DNA of 54,116 bases, from NCBI GenBank assembly GCA_030650845.1, contig JAUSDC010000165.1, positions 1-54,116 of the forward strand, written 5' to 3'. Each line of letters starts with the position of its first letter. The stretch's first letter is position 1. Of the stretch, positions 18,760 to 28,664 are shown piece by piece. The notes under the pieces were generated by a model, which worked only from the letters and a program-made list of their open reading frames with translations, was not told the origin of the DNA and searched no databases. The position numbers and the translations under genes were made by a program. This DNA comes from Candidatus Methanoperedens sp. GTDB lineage: Archaea > Halobacteriota > Methanosarcinia > Methanosarcinales > Methanoperedenaceae.

Positions 18760-19918
18760 AACTCACCACAATATATCCAAGAACTGCAAAAATAGCCCCT
18801 GAAGCCATAACTGCCCTGAAACCATATTGTTCCAGTATAATGCCACCCAGGATAGAACCTATGATAGAAGCAAGGGCGATCGAAGAATTGAGCAGTCCTG
18901 CAGCTGTACCTTTATCCTCATTGTTCTTTATAAGAAAAGCTGTTGAACCTACGTAAAGGCATGAATATGAAATTGCGATAAATATCATGCCTGCTATGGC
19001 CTGATAGTATATTGTGAGGGGTATGAGCGCAAGAAAGGCAATGGCAGAGAACAGATCGCCTGCATGGATAAGGGGTCTTGTATCGTATTTATCAAGCTTT
19101 CTCATTATGAAAAACTGCAGCACAGGATTTATCATGTAAACTAAAGCCACCTCATATTTATTCGCACCCAGGCTCACAAGATAGAGCGGGAAGATGACCC
19201 ATACGCTGTTGGCTCCTATCTGGCGCAGAAAGAACCCGAAATATATATCCCAGTTCTTTTTTAGCACTGCAATTGAAAAATAATCTCCTTTCTTTTTTGT
19301 CCTGAGTCCAATATCAGGAAGCGTTAGTGCGATAAGGAAAGAAAAGGCAAAAAACAAAGACGCAAGTGCAAAAACATCCCTGTAGACCTCGCCTGCCCCT
19401 GAGGTTTTATCTGCAGCGAAAACTTCCCAGTATGCTGCGACAATAAAAACGGTCATGTTCCCCACAGCCCAGCCAAGCGGCATGTAGGAACTGAATTTCC
19501 CTATGCTCTGCCTTGATTTGATGACATAAATGATCATTACCGCGGGATATATACCGATACTGAACCCGGTGAGTGCCCTTATTACTCCGAGGGTGAATGG
19601 GTCGGATGCGAACATCTGGAGAAAGAACGTTGCTGTGGCGCTTGAAAAACCTGCATATAAAAGCGTTTTAGGAGGCAGAGAATCAGCAGCTCTGCTGAAT
19701 ATATACGTAGATATGAATATCGAAGCTCCATACACTGCAACAATGAGACCTATCTGTGAGCCGGATGCTCCCATGTCATGTGCAAGGAGTGGAATAAAAA
19801 GAACAGACATCATTATTGCAGAGTTCGTCAAAAGCTGTATCGCGTTCAGTCTCATCAGGTTTCTTATGAGAGGATATGTATTTAAGGAATACAGTTTGTT
19901 TAAGAAATATGGTATCAT
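18725..19918 (-). CDS. MFS transporter
   Basis: The product is a 397-residue membrane protein with about 12 hydrophobic segments. A typical MFS pattern is visible: [16 protein letters not shown] between TM2 and TM3, and [16 protein letters not shown] in TM4. The substrate cannot be read from the sequence. The start at 19918 is uncertain; an in-frame ATG at 19855 would remove 21 residues ahead of TM1. It is divergent from rfcL and overlaps the 3' end of guaA by 35 bp. Confidence 0.82.
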   Translation of the reverse strand: MIPYFLNKLYSLNTYPLIRNLMRLNAIQLLTNSAIMMSVLFIPLLAHDMGASGSQIGLIVAVYGASIFISTYIFSRAADSLPPKTLLYAGFSSATATFFLQMFASDPFTLGVIRALTGFSIGIYPAVMIIYVIKSRQSIGKFSSYMPLGWAVGNMTVFIVAAYWEVFAADKTSGAGEVYRDVFALASLFFAFSFLIALTLPDIGLRTKKKGDYFSIAVLKKNWDIYFGFFLRQIGANSVWVIFPLYLVSLGANKYEVALVYMINPVLQFFIMRKLDKYDTRPLIHAGDLFSAIAFLALIPLTIYYQAIAGMIFIAISYSCLYVGSTAFLIKNNEDKGTAAGLLNSSIALASIIGSILGGIILEQYGFRAVMASGAIFAVLGYIVVSFNTSGTSQKNS

Positions 19919-19963
19919 GGAATAAATCTATTTGTATTGCTATAGGATAAAAAAAACATAATT

Positions 19964-21388
19964 ATGACATCCCTTGACTGGACAGAGAAATACCGCCCGC
20001 AGACGCTATCTCAGGTCATAGGACATAACAAGGCAATAGAAGAGCTCAGGCAGTGGGCACAGAGCTGGCAGAAAGGTGTACCAAAGGATAGGGCTGTGGT
20101 TGTTTATGGAAGAGCAGGAATAGGCAAGACCACAGTAGCTCATGCACTCGGGCACGATATGGGATGGGAGGTAATGGAGCTTAACGCAAGTGACCAGCGC
20201 ACTGCGGATATTATAGAAAAAGTTGTGGGTTCAGCTTCGCAAATGAGCACACTTGAAGGCGCAGGCCAGAAAAGGCTTGTGATAATGGATGAAGCAGATA
20301 ATATCCATGGAACAGCAGACAGGGGAGGGGAAAAAGCAATCGTTGAACTGATAAAGAAAACAAACCAGCCCATCATCCTTATCGCCAATGAACTCTACGA
20401 CATGTCAGCAGGTCTTCGGGGCGCATGCAGACCGATCCAGTTCAATTCAGTGATGTCTCGTTCCATGATACCTGCTTTGAAAAAGATCGCCGAGGCAGAA
20501 GGAATAATTTGCGGTCTGGGAGTTCTTGAGAAGCTTGCACAGAATGCTGGAGGAGACCTTCGTAGCGCGATAAACGACCTGCAGGCTGCTGGCCAGGGAA
20601 AAAAAAAGCTAGAAGCTGATGAAATAGCAACAGGTGAGCGGGATACAAAAGAGAACATATTTAAGATCATGTCAAAGATCTTTAAAGGGACAGATATCAT
20701 TGAAACCCATAAAGCCACTTATAATCTGGATGAGAACCCTGAAGACCTTATCCAGTGGGTCGATGAGAACCTCCCGCTTGAATATACAGCCCCAGGCGAC
20801 CTTGAAAGAGGATATCACTATCTATCGAGGGCTTCACTTTTCCTGGGAAGGGTAAAAAGGCGGCAGAACTATAATATGTGGAGGTATGCGGGTGTCTTGA
20901 TGACCTCAGGGATCATGGTCGCAAGGACGAACCGTTATACTGGGTTCGTGAAGTACCAGCCTCCTTCACTGTGGAGAAAGTTAGGGCAGACAAAAGGCAA
21001 AAGACAACTTCGTGATTCTGTTGCAAAAAAGATCGGGACGTACTGTCATGTTTCTATGAGCTATACACGCTCCCAGTTGTTCCCGTTTTTCAGATCGGCG
21101 ATCAAGAACGATGAATATGCACCTTCCATAACCGCTATACTTAGACTTGAGCCTGAGGAAATAATGTTCCTTGAAGGATCCAAATCAGTGACCAAGAATA
21201 TCCAGAAGATATTTGATGAAGCTCAGTTGATGATAGAAAAAGAGACTGAGCATGAAATAGAGGTTTTTGGAGGTTTTGGGGCAAATACCGGAATAGAAGA
21301 TGAAGGTGAAGACGATGACGTGGTAACAAAGCCTGAAATAAATGCCAAAAAAGAAACAAAATCCCAGAGTTCGCTGTTTGATTTTTAA
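19964..21388 (+). CDS. rfcL: Replication factor C large subunit
   Basis: The product is the 474-residue clamp-loader subunit that with RfcS loads PCNA. The N-terminus is the typical DWTEKYRPQTLSQVIGH. Walker A GRAGIGKT is at 49-56, Walker B is LVIMDEADNI, and a C-terminal collar domain follows. The extreme C-terminus is a PCNA-interacting peptide, QSSLFDF (468-474), preceded by an acidic linker (EDEGEDDD). Confidence 0.96.
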   Translation: MTSLDWTEKYRPQTLSQVIGHNKAIEELRQWAQSWQKGVPKDRAVVVYGRAGIGKTTVAHALGHDMGWEVMELNASDQRTADIIEKVVGSASQMSTLEGAGQKRLVIMDEADNIHGTADRGGEKAIVELIKKTNQPIILIANELYDMSAGLRGACRPIQFNSVMSRSMIPALKKIAEAEGIICGLGVLEKLAQNAGGDLRSAINDLQAAGQGKKKLEADEIATGERDTKENIFKIMSKIFKGTDIIETHKATYNLDENPEDLIQWVDENLPLEYTAPGDLERGYHYLSRASLFLGRVKRRQNYNMWRYAGVLMTSGIMVARTNRYTGFVKYQPPSLWRKLGQTKGKRQLRDSVAKKIGTYCHVSMSYTRSQLFPFFRSAIKNDEYAPSITAILRLEPEEIMFLEGSKSVTKNIQKIFDEAQLMIEKETEHEIEVFGGFGANTGIEDEGEDDDVVTKPEINAKKETKSQSSLFDF

Positions 21389-21411
21389 TTATCGGATATT
21401 AGCAACAATCC

Positions 21412-22506
21412 TCATTCTTTCTTTGTCAGCCTGATAACATTCTCCTTGCCTTTTCGGATCTTGATTATGCGCCCTTCGTCTTTCATCTTAGAAAGAACAA
21501 TGCTTATCTTTGACTTTGAAAGCCCATGTTCATTGACGATATCTGATTGATAGGCCTGCCCTCCGGATTTCTTAAGATAGCGTTCTATCATATCTTCATC
21601 TCCCAGGATATCTTCTGTGATCGGAGGAAGATCTGAGCCTGACCCTGACTGTACGTCTTCTTCCTCATCCGGTTTAATTTCTGCTTCACCTTTAGCATCC
21701 AGATAACCTGGTTTCGATGCTGCATCACTGATGCCCTTTTCTGAAACAACATATTTCATCAGATCATCTTTTATCTTTAACAAATACCCTCTCATAAATA
21801 AAAATAATATACTGCCCACCACAAGAATTAATATTATTGCAATTTCTATCGGGAATGTTTCCCGTGGTTCCTCTGGTATTTTCTTACGGGATAATACAAA
21901 TGATGGCTCTCCTTTCTTAAAACTGCGATATATGGTTCCATCCCAGACCAACATGTTCTCTTTATCATCGCTCCTATCTATGCCCGGGGATGCATTTACC
22001 GCCTCAAATCCCTGGGGTATCCTGATAATAAGTACTTTATCAAGTGATGGGACAACGGTGTCTGAGAACGCATCACCTATTATTATGTCTGAGCCATTAA
22101 TCCTTGAAAAATTCACCCATTCAAAACTCAAACGTATCACCCCATTGGCTTTAGGAGGTGTGTCCTCTAGATCATAAGATATGTTGTAGTTCAGGATGCT
22201 CATTGGGCGACCTGAGTAATTTATTGCTGAAAGCACAGACATATTAATGCTTTCATTTAGCCCTTTGCCTCTGCTATTGTTTTCGGGATCTTTCATGCTG
22301 AAATTCCATTCACTTATTGCTGACTGGGAGGGAAGTGGATAAAATCTTTCTTCTGACCACAGAGCACTTCCATTTTCAAGGACATCGATCGTGATAATAG
22401 TCTTCTCGTTTGTAATTGCAGACTGGGCTAGAGGTGTCTGTATCAATAAGATAACGATAATACAAAATAGGGACAGCCTTCTCATTAATACTGCACTTGT
22501 TGGCAT
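21412..22506 (-). CDS. Membrane-anchored protein with C-terminal winged helix
   Basis: The product is 364 residues. A signal peptide lies within the first 30 residues. An extracytoplasmic beta-rich domain follows (about 35-215), then one transmembrane segment (IEIAIILILVVGSILFLFM, about 222-241), an acidic linker, and a cytoplasmic winged helix at the C-terminus (about 305-364, QSDIVNEHGLSKSKISIVLS). This layout is known in archaeal membrane-bound transcription regulators (DUF7345/DUF7343-like), which may sense envelope state. An alternative ATG at 22485 gives a better signal peptide start (MRRLSLFC). It converges with rfcL. Confidence 0.75.
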   Translation of the reverse strand: MPTSAVLMRRLSLFCIIVILLIQTPLAQSAITNEKTIITIDVLENGSALWSEERFYPLPSQSAISEWNFSMKDPENNSRGKGLNESINMSVLSAINYSGRPMSILNYNISYDLEDTPPKANGVIRLSFEWVNFSRINGSDIIIGDAFSDTVVPSLDKVLIIRIPQGFEAVNASPGIDRSDDKENMLVWDGTIYRSFKKGEPSFVLSRKKIPEEPRETFPIEIAIILILVVGSILFLFMRGYLLKIKDDLMKYVVSEKGISDAASKPGYLDAKGEAEIKPDEEEDVQSGSGSDLPPITEDILGDEDMIERYLKKSGGQAYQSDIVNEHGLSKSKISIVLSKMKDEGRIIKIRKGKENVIRLTKKE

Positions 22507-22584
22507 TCGTATTAAGATTTACTATAACATGTTAGTTTATTGAGTTTTCAAGGTATTCTATAGTTTATAATTGTTTTTAATTGT

Positions 22585-23328
22585 TTAATATCTCGCAAAT
22601 GTAATAAACCCGGTATGACCAACCCGTGAAGTTGAAGGACGCGTTCCCCTGTCAGTAAAAGATATCTCACGTTCAATTGTCTCGATGGTGGTAACATCTG
22701 TAAACTTTGTTTTTCCAATAGCTTCCCTGACTTCCTTTGCCTGTTCGAAAAAGGGCGAATAAACTGCCAGAAATCCGCCAGGATATAAAACTCCGGGAAC
22801 ATAAGGTATAACCTTTGACGCATCGAATGTATCAAGTGTTATCACGTCGAACTTTTCATCAATCCCCTGTATCTCCACTGATATATCCCCACAGCGCAGT
22901 TCAATATTAGTAATGCCGGCAAGGGCAAAATTCTGTTTTGCCACCTCAATGAACTCTTCACGGATCTCATACGTTACAACTCTTTTTGCTATCCCGCCAA
23001 GATATATCGCAAGAATACCTGAGCCTGTGCCCGCGTCAAGCACATGATCTGAGGAGCACAGACCTGTGTTTGAGATTATTAATCCTATGTCCTTAGGCAT
23101 CATGGGCGCACCTGTTCGTTTGGCATACTTGAAAAGATCTGGAGCTTTTGGCTTCTGTATGACAAACTCTGCTCCAAGGTGCGAGCATATAATATCACCG
23201 AATGATCTGGTCTGCAGTTCATCCAGGTCAATGATCCCCAGGTCTGTGTGCAATTTTCCAGATTGAATGGCAAAATACTCTTTTATCTTCCCTTTACACG
23301 TTGTCTTTAGAATTACCGGTGTTTCCAT
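22585..23328 (-). CDS. trmI: tRNA (adenine-N1)-methyltransferase TrmI
   Basis: The product is a 247-residue class I SAM-dependent methyltransferase that makes m1A57/m1A58 in the tRNA T-loop. An N-terminal small beta domain precedes the Rossmann domain with VLDAGTGSGILAIYLGG (motif I) and YEIREEFIEVAKQNF. An FDVITLDTFDASKVIPY segment follows. The C-terminus ends HTGFITFARY, as in archaeal TrmI. It is divergent from the small gene at 23385. Confidence 0.9.
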   Translation of the reverse strand: METPVILKTTCKGKIKEYFAIQSGKLHTDLGIIDLDELQTRSFGDIICSHLGAEFVIQKPKAPDLFKYAKRTGAPMMPKDIGLIISNTGLCSSDHVLDAGTGSGILAIYLGGIAKRVVTYEIREEFIEVAKQNFALAGITNIELRCGDISVEIQGIDEKFDVITLDTFDASKVIPYVPGVLYPGGFLAVYSPFFEQAKEVREAIGKTKFTDVTTIETIEREISFTDRGTRPSTSRVGHTGFITFARY

Positions 23329-23384
23329 TATCTCTACGTCTGGCTAATATAGGACATGATAGATAAAGAATATGTGTGGTAAGC

Positions 23385-23741
23385 ATGGAACACGTAATTA
23401 TCAAGGACAAGAAATATTCTCTTGAAACTCTGAAACTCCTGACGGGTCAGGAGGAAATGGTAATAAAAAAAATACCGAATAATGTGCTTGTTATTGCAGA
23501 AGCGGTTGACGGGCCAGATAAACTCCCGTATCTTCTGGAGACCATCAAATCACTGGAAATAGATGACATGGACAAGTTCAGATATGTACTGCTCAGGGTC
23601 CAGATAGATTCGGAACTCCATATGAATGAGGACATTCAAAAGTACCATAAGCGCCTGTATGTGTCGCAGGTGATCGAAAAATTGCTGTACGGAGAGCTGT
23701 TCTTTGAGGCTGGCAAAGATGAAGATGAGAATGATGAGTAA
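23385..23741 (+). CDS. Uncharacterised small acidic protein
   Basis: The product is 118 residues from ATG 23385; an in-frame GTG at 23376 is possible. It is predicted soluble, alpha/beta, with a strongly acidic tail (AGKDEDENDE). I do not recognise the family. It is divergent from trmI and followed closely by a lipoprotein gene, with which it may be cotranscribed. Confidence 0.6.
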   Translation: MEHVIIKDKKYSLETLKLLTGQEEMVIKKIPNNVLVIAEAVDGPDKLPYLLETIKSLEIDDMDKFRYVLLRVQIDSELHMNEDIQKYHKRLYVSQVIEKLLYGELFFEAGKDEDENDE

Positions 23742-23769
23742 AGATATAACAATTTAAAAAGGTGTTAAA

Positions 23770-24333
23770 ATGGAAAAATATAAATTTTTTATTCTGATTG
23801 GAATAATCCTAGGTATAATTTTTTCTGGATGCGTAGATAAATCAACGAGTAAACCACCTGAACAAGAAATATCAAATCCAATATCAACCCAGGCATCACC
23901 ATCCACGGAGCAAAATAAGATATTAGAACTGGAAAACAAGATAAATTCCATGCAATCCCAGATAAATGAAATGCAAACAGAAATAAAGAGTGTAAATCTT
24001 TTAAAACCCTCAAATAAGACTTTGATACCAAATGTTCCATTCAGAATAGAAGTAATTTATGGGGAGTGGCAAGTCCCATCTACCATGACATTTAAAGAAG
24101 ACAATCAAATGGAGTTAAGGGATGCATCCGGCACAGAAATAGCACAATATAAATTATTTACAAATAATAATACTATCAGAATTATGTCTAAAAAATATGA
24201 TTATTATGGGTATGTTCTTTACGACGATTATATAACTGCTATTTATGAAAATGGTTGGATTTCATGGGTGCAAAAATATAGAATAACCCCACCAAAATAC
24301 AATTCAGTCACTGGACAATATGAACTCCCTTAA
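23770..24333 (+). CDS. Lipoprotein with coiled coil
   Basis: The product is 187 residues. A signal peptide ends in a lipobox, FSGC (Cys21), so the mature protein is probably lipid-anchored outside the membrane. A Ser/Pro/Thr-rich linker follows (22-50), then a short coiled coil (ILELENKINSMQSQINEMQT, about 54-75), then a beta-rich domain with GEWQVPSTMTFKEDNQMEL near 105. That last part resembles a lipocalin-like small domain, but I cannot assign it. It is an archaeal lipoprotein of unknown role. Confidence 0.7.
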   Translation: MEKYKFFILIGIILGIIFSGCVDKSTSKPPEQEISNPISTQASPSTEQNKILELENKINSMQSQINEMQTEIKSVNLLKPSNKTLIPNVPFRIEVIYGEWQVPSTMTFKEDNQMELRDASGTEIAQYKLFTNNNTIRIMSKKYDYYGYVLYDDYITAIYENGWISWVQKYRITPPKYNSVTGQYELP

Positions 24334-24410
24334 AATTGGATATGGCAAAACCAAAGGTTTATGTGAAGACTAAAAAACCAGATGTAATAAAATAAAATGT
24401 TTTTTTGAAA

Positions 24411-24420
24411 CTTTATATAC
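24411..24420 (+). promoter_or_regulatory. TATA box of dapL
   Basis: CTTTATATAC preceded by a purine-rich GAAA (BRE-like) is centred about 36 bases upstream of the ATG at 24452. Confidence 0.5.
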
Positions 24421-24451
24421 CTTAAACAACATCTCAACGCCCGACGGAATT

Positions 24452-25606
24452 ATGTACGCTGATAGAATTAATTCACTACCACCTTATTTATTTGCAGCCA
24501 TAGACAAAGCAAGGCAGGAGGCTGTCAAAAAGGGCATCGATGTCATAAACCTGAGCATTGGTGACCCTGATATGCCCACCCCGCCGCATATTGTTGAGGC
24601 TATGAGAAAGGCCGTTGGCAATCCTTCGACACACCATTACCCATCATATGAAGGGATGCTCTCGTTCAGGACTGCGGCTGCAACATGGTATAAGAAGATA
24701 ATGAACGTTGACCTTGATCCTGAGAACGAGGTGCTTACACTTATTGGTTCAAAAGAAGGGATCGCTCACATACCGCTTGCATTCCTGAATCCTGGAGATA
24801 TTTCACTAGTCCCTGACCCTGGATATCCAGTTTATAATATCGGAACTATCCTTGCAGACGGCAAACCTTACAAAATGGCGCTTGTATCTGAAAATGATTT
24901 TCTTCCAGACCTTAAAGCGATACCATCTGGCATAGCGAAAAAAGCAAAGATAATGTTCCTTAATTATCCTAACAATCCAACATCTGCGACAGCGACAATG
25001 AAATTTTTCGAAGAAGTTGTGGACTTTGCACATGAAAATGAGATACTGGTCATCCACGATAATGCGTATTCAGAGATGACATACGATGGATACAAAGCCC
25101 CCAGTTTCCTTGCTGTGAACGGTGCAAAAGATGTGGGTATTGAGATGCATTCCCTGTCCAAGACATATAACATGACTGGATGGAGGCTTGGTTTTGCAGT
25201 CGGGAACCGCGATATACTTTCAGGTCTTGGAAAGGTCAAGACCAATGTTGATTCGGGAGCTTTTGAAGCTGTGCAGGAAGCAGGGATCGCAGCGCTATCA
25301 GGTCCGCAGGATTGCGTCAGGTCAATGAACAATATCTATAAGGAAAGAAGGGATGTCCTAATCTCAGGATTGAATGAACTTGGGTTTGATGTTAAACCGC
25401 CAAGGGCTACGTTCTATGTTTGGGTACGTGTTAAAGGCAGATCACTTGACTTTACAAAGATGCTGCTTGAAAAAGTCGGGATAGTTGCCACGCCGGGCGC
25501 GGGATTGGGTGAATATGGGGAAGGGTATATCAGATATTCCCTAACGCAGTCCGTTGAAAGGATCAATGAAGCGGTCGAACGAATGCATAAACTGCGAATT
25601 GAATAA
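24452..25606 (+). CDS. dapL: LL-diaminopimelate aminotransferase
   Basis: The product is a 384-residue fold-type I PLP enzyme. The N-terminus, ADRINSLPPYLFAAIDKARQ, and LSIGDPDMPTPPHIVEAM are characteristic of the DapL group. The PLP lysine is Lys237 in SLSKTYNMTGWRLGF, and FLNYPNNPTSA precedes it. DapL converts tetrahydrodipicolinate directly to LL-diaminopimelate for lysine synthesis in methanogens. A related aminotransferase specificity cannot be excluded from sequence alone. Confidence 0.85.
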   Translation: MYADRINSLPPYLFAAIDKARQEAVKKGIDVINLSIGDPDMPTPPHIVEAMRKAVGNPSTHHYPSYEGMLSFRTAAATWYKKIMNVDLDPENEVLTLIGSKEGIAHIPLAFLNPGDISLVPDPGYPVYNIGTILADGKPYKMALVSENDFLPDLKAIPSGIAKKAKIMFLNYPNNPTSATATMKFFEEVVDFAHENEILVIHDNAYSEMTYDGYKAPSFLAVNGAKDVGIEMHSLSKTYNMTGWRLGFAVGNRDILSGLGKVKTNVDSGAFEAVQEAGIAALSGPQDCVRSMNNIYKERRDVLISGLNELGFDVKPPRATFYVWVRVKGRSLDFTKMLLEKVGIVATPGAGLGEYGEGYIRYSLTQSVERINEAVERMHKLRIE

Positions 25607-25673
25607 TTGATCATTATAATTTCGAAATTTAGAAAAGTCTATTTAGGATGAATTAATATCATGAAGGAATATG

Positions 25674-25684
25674 CATTTATATAG
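25674..25684 (+). promoter_or_regulatory. TATA box of the prenyl diphosphate synthase gene
   Basis: CATTTATATAG lies about 42 bases upstream of the ATG at 25721. A GGGAG Shine-Dalgarno sits six bases before that ATG. Confidence 0.5.
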
Positions 25685-25720
25685 AAACTCTTTTGAATAC
25701 TTCTGTCATGGGAGAACTAA

Positions 25721-26635
25721 ATGGAAATAGAACAGCTTTTAGCAGAGCGCGCAGACCTGGCGGATGCAGAACTCCAGGCATTGCTTGGTGGTATCAAACC
25801 TCCAGAGCTTGCAATGGCGGTTGCGTATGCTATCGCTTCAAAAGGCAAACGCATACGTTCAGCGCTTGTCACACTTTCAAGTGAGGCTGTGGGTGGAACC
25901 GCGTATGATGCAAGTTTTGCAGCAGCTTCAATTGAATTGATACATTCATCATCTCTTGTTCTTGACGATGTAATAGATAAATCCGAAAAAAGACGTGGCA
26001 GCGATACAGTACATAAGAAATGGGGCACTGATATGGCTCTTCTGACAGTTCAGGTGCTTGCTGCGCTTTCGCTCAAACTTGCTTCACGCGATCCCAGGCT
26101 CATTCGTGCTATAGCAGATTCGCTCCTGTACATGGGAGAAGGGGAAGCTATGGAGCTTGTGGACTATGCCAGGGATAAGAATACTTACATTGACCTTGCA
26201 TTCAGGAAAACCGGATCGCTCTTTGGTTCTGCAGCAGAGGTAGGCTCTCTTGTAGGAGGCGGGGACGAAAAACAAACTGAATCTCTCCTGAAATTCGGAA
26301 GCCATATAGGCATTGCCTTCCAGATACGGGATGATATTCTGGACTGCATTTCAAGTGAGAACGATCTTGGAAAACCAGTTAAGAAAGACCTTTTCATGGG
26401 AAGACCATCTATCGTTGTCATTGATGCGCTCAATTCAGGAATATCGCTTGACGATATGATGAAATGCAATAACGGACAACTGATGCACCTTGTCTCTGAC
26501 TCTATCGATTACGCCGAGGAAACAGCACGAGAAGAACTTAGAAATGCGATGGCACATATAGAAAAGATCGATGACAGTCCTGCAAGAGAGAAACTCATCA
26601 CGCTTGGTGAATATATCATCAGCCGAAGCAAGTAA
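25721..26635 (+). CDS. idsA: Isoprenyl diphosphate synthase (probably GGPP synthase)
   Basis: The product is a 304-residue trans-prenyltransferase that makes the C20 chain for archaeal lipids. The first Asp-rich motif LDDVID (Asp82, 83, 86) and the second RDDILD (Asp204, 205, 208) bind Mg-diphosphate. GKRIRSAL (about 42-49) is the homoallylic substrate site. The chain length (farnesyl versus geranylgeranyl) cannot be fixed by eye. The SD GGGAG sets the start. Confidence 0.87.
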   Translation: MEIEQLLAERADLADAELQALLGGIKPPELAMAVAYAIASKGKRIRSALVTLSSEAVGGTAYDASFAAASIELIHSSSLVLDDVIDKSEKRRGSDTVHKKWGTDMALLTVQVLAALSLKLASRDPRLIRAIADSLLYMGEGEAMELVDYARDKNTYIDLAFRKTGSLFGSAAEVGSLVGGGDEKQTESLLKFGSHIGIAFQIRDDILDCISSENDLGKPVKKDLFMGRPSIVVIDALNSGISLDDMMKCNNGQLMHLVSDSIDYAEETAREELRNAMAHIEKIDDSPAREKLITLGEYIISRSK

Positions 26636-26674
26636 TGGCTTTTAACAACTAATCAACATGTTCTGGTAATAATT

Positions 26675-27700
26675 ATGGAAACTGACAGGTCTGGCTCTTT
26701 CTATAATTACCTGCCTGAAGGATGCCGCCTCTGCTATAAAGGGGCAAAAATGGTACTTTTTATTACAGGCATCTGCGGCAGGAACTGCTTTTACTGTCCT
26801 GTATCATATGAGAGACGGGAAAAGGACGCAGTGTTCGCAAACGAGAGGCGAGTCAAGAAAGATGAAGACATAATAGAAGAAGCGCTTTCAATGGACGCGC
26901 TTGGTGCAAGCATTACAGGTGGGGAGCCTCTATTAAAATTGGAAAGAGTGTTGCACTACATACGCCTTCTTAAGAAGAAGTTCGGTAAGTCGTTCCACAT
27001 TCATTTATACACCTCACTTGCACCAGGAAAGGATGTACTTGTTTCATTGCGAGATGCAGGTCTTGATGAGATAAGGTTCCATCCTCCTCCTGATATGTGG
27101 GAAAATATCCAGGAGACGCCGTACCGCGATTCGATCATAAATGCCCATGAACTTGGCATTTCTACTGGTATTGAGATCCCATCCATCAAATCTGACCTTA
27201 ACAAAATTTTATCGCTGCTTGAAGAAGTGGATGGCTACCTGAACCTGAATGAACTTGAGTTCTCGGAAACAAATGCATATGAGCTTGAAAAAAGGGGTTA
27301 TGTTCCTGAGAATGACATTTCTATGGCCGTACTTGAGAGCAGGGATTTTGCAGGAACAGTTAAAGGTAAAAAGATCCATTTCTGTTCATCTGTGTTCAAG
27401 GATGCAGTGCAGCTCCGGGAGAGGTTCAAGCGCATCGCGAAAAAAGCCGCGAGGGATTTTGATGAGATCACAGACGATGGAACGCTTGTTTATGGCATCA
27501 TTGATGGAAATGGACTTTTAATTCTTAAAGAAGCGGGTGTGACTGAGGATATGTTCGCCATCAAAGAGGATTCTGTAGAGACTGCCTGGTGGATCGCCTC
27601 AGAACTTGCGGTTGAACTTAAGGAGAAAGGGCTCAATGCATCTGTTATTGAACGATATCCGATGAAAAATGGGATGGTCGTTGAGAGAACGCCCCTTTGA
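26675..27700 (+). CDS. Radical SAM protein, uncharacterised archaeal family
   Basis: The product is 341 residues. The radical SAM cluster motif is Cys34-x3-Cys38-x2-Cys41 (CGRNCFYC). The SAM-binding GGEPLL follows about 45 residues later. An extra CxxC (Cys17, Cys20, CRLC) precedes it and may bind another metal or cluster. It resembles proteins described as related to pyruvate formate-lyase activating enzyme, but the substrate is unknown. It starts 39 bp after the prenyl synthase gene and may share its transcript. Confidence 0.8.
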   Translation: METDRSGSFYNYLPEGCRLCYKGAKMVLFITGICGRNCFYCPVSYERREKDAVFANERRVKKDEDIIEEALSMDALGASITGGEPLLKLERVLHYIRLLKKKFGKSFHIHLYTSLAPGKDVLVSLRDAGLDEIRFHPPPDMWENIQETPYRDSIINAHELGISTGIEIPSIKSDLNKILSLLEEVDGYLNLNELEFSETNAYELEKRGYVPENDISMAVLESRDFAGTVKGKKIHFCSSVFKDAVQLRERFKRIAKKAARDFDEITDDGTLVYGIIDGNGLLILKEAGVTEDMFAIKEDSVETAWWIASELAVELKEKGLNASVIERYPMKNGMVVERTPL

Positions 27701-27779
27701 GTAAAAGCAAAAGTATAAACTCTTAAGATTTAATAGGGAAAAACTGGTGTTCTGACTGAGTACGCAAGGAAATGATAAA

Positions 27780-28061
27780 ATGAAAACGAGAGTGACAAAG
27801 TACTTGACGAGGGACGAAACCGGCATCAGAAGGTCGGTTTTAAAATTATTTCTCACTGGTAAACCATATACCACTCAGGATGTCTTTGACGCTCTTATAA
27901 AAGAGGGATTTGACCTGAACTACAGGGGGGTTTCAGCTATGGTCGGTCTTATGAACACAAGACTTGGGATCTTAAGGATCGATGTAAAAGGAGATCACAA
28001 TCTCTATTCCATGAAAATAGAGTATAAAAATGCTGTTAAACTGGTAATGGATAATTATTGA
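27780..28061 (+). CDS. DUF2551-like small protein
   Basis: The product is a 93-residue basic protein. RDETGIRRSVLKLFLTGKPY followed by TTQDVFDALIKEGF looks like a winged helix-turn-helix, and YRGVSAMVGLMNTRLGIL is the segment I associate with the DUF2551 family of methanogen-related archaea. A DNA-binding role is likely but unshown. It converges with the PTPS gene, only three bases apart. Confidence 0.7.
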   Translation: MKTRVTKYLTRDETGIRRSVLKLFLTGKPYTTQDVFDALIKEGFDLNYRGVSAMVGLMNTRLGILRIDVKGDHNLYSMKIEYKNAVKLVMDNY

Positions 28062-28064
28062 GAT

Positions 28065-28538
28065 CTACATCTCACACTCGCAGCCTGCGCCCTGACCTAT
28101 TCCTTCATCCACCCTGACCTGGATCTTCCTGATATTATCCTCACCACGAAGTGCTTTTACTATCCCTTCTGTGAAATATTTGCACAGGTCTTCTGCGCTC
28201 ACTGATGCTGTTGGCAGGAATACCACATCCTCTGAGGGAAGAACATATCGTTTTTTGCTTTCAATGATCTCCACTGTAACTTCTTTCTTTTTCCCTATCC
28301 GAAGTCGCGGGTCATTTTCAGCTATCAGTACCCTGTGGTCGAGCCTGTCGCATAGCTCATTGACTATACCTTTCACCTTCTCAAAATCGATCAAGAATTC
28401 TCCCTTCTGTTCCCCATCAAGCCTCACGCTGATTGCATAGGTATGCCCATGCAGGCATCCGCATTTGGGGTGGTTGGGGATGAAATGACAGGCTGAGAAG
28501 CGCAGTTTTGCCATCCAGCCGTCTATTTCTATGAACAT
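28065..28538 (-). CDS. queD: 6-pyruvoyl-tetrahydropterin synthase/QueD family protein
   Basis: The product is 157 residues. Zinc ligands His18, His30 and His32 are visible in SACHFIPNHPKCGCLHGHTY, with Cys26/Cys28 near the catalytic Cys position. The C-terminus ends in VDEGIGQGAGCECEM. In archaea such proteins make 6-carboxy-tetrahydropterin for archaeosine (QueD) or act in folate/pterin pathways; the motif alone does not decide, so the symbol is tentative. No queC/queE lies next to it. Confidence 0.82.
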   Translation of the reverse strand: MFIEIDGWMAKLRFSACHFIPNHPKCGCLHGHTYAISVRLDGEQKGEFLIDFEKVKGIVNELCDRLDHRVLIAENDPRLRIGKKKEVTVEIIESKKRYVLPSEDVVFLPTASVSAEDLCKYFTEGIVKALRGEDNIRKIQVRVDEGIGQGAGCECEM

Positions 28539-28664
28539 GAGATTGGCTTAATAACTGTTAAAGGTATAATCCTTTGGACGAATGGAAAAAGGTTCAATCC
28601 TATGGCATCATTAAACCGTTGGATTATTTACCCGAAAGTCAACATATTAGCAGATTACGTTAGC

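Noticed and set aside
24342-24395. A 17-codon frame (MAKPKVYVKTKKPD) after the lipoprotein gene
   Set aside because: It is too short and has no Shine-Dalgarno; no way to support it.
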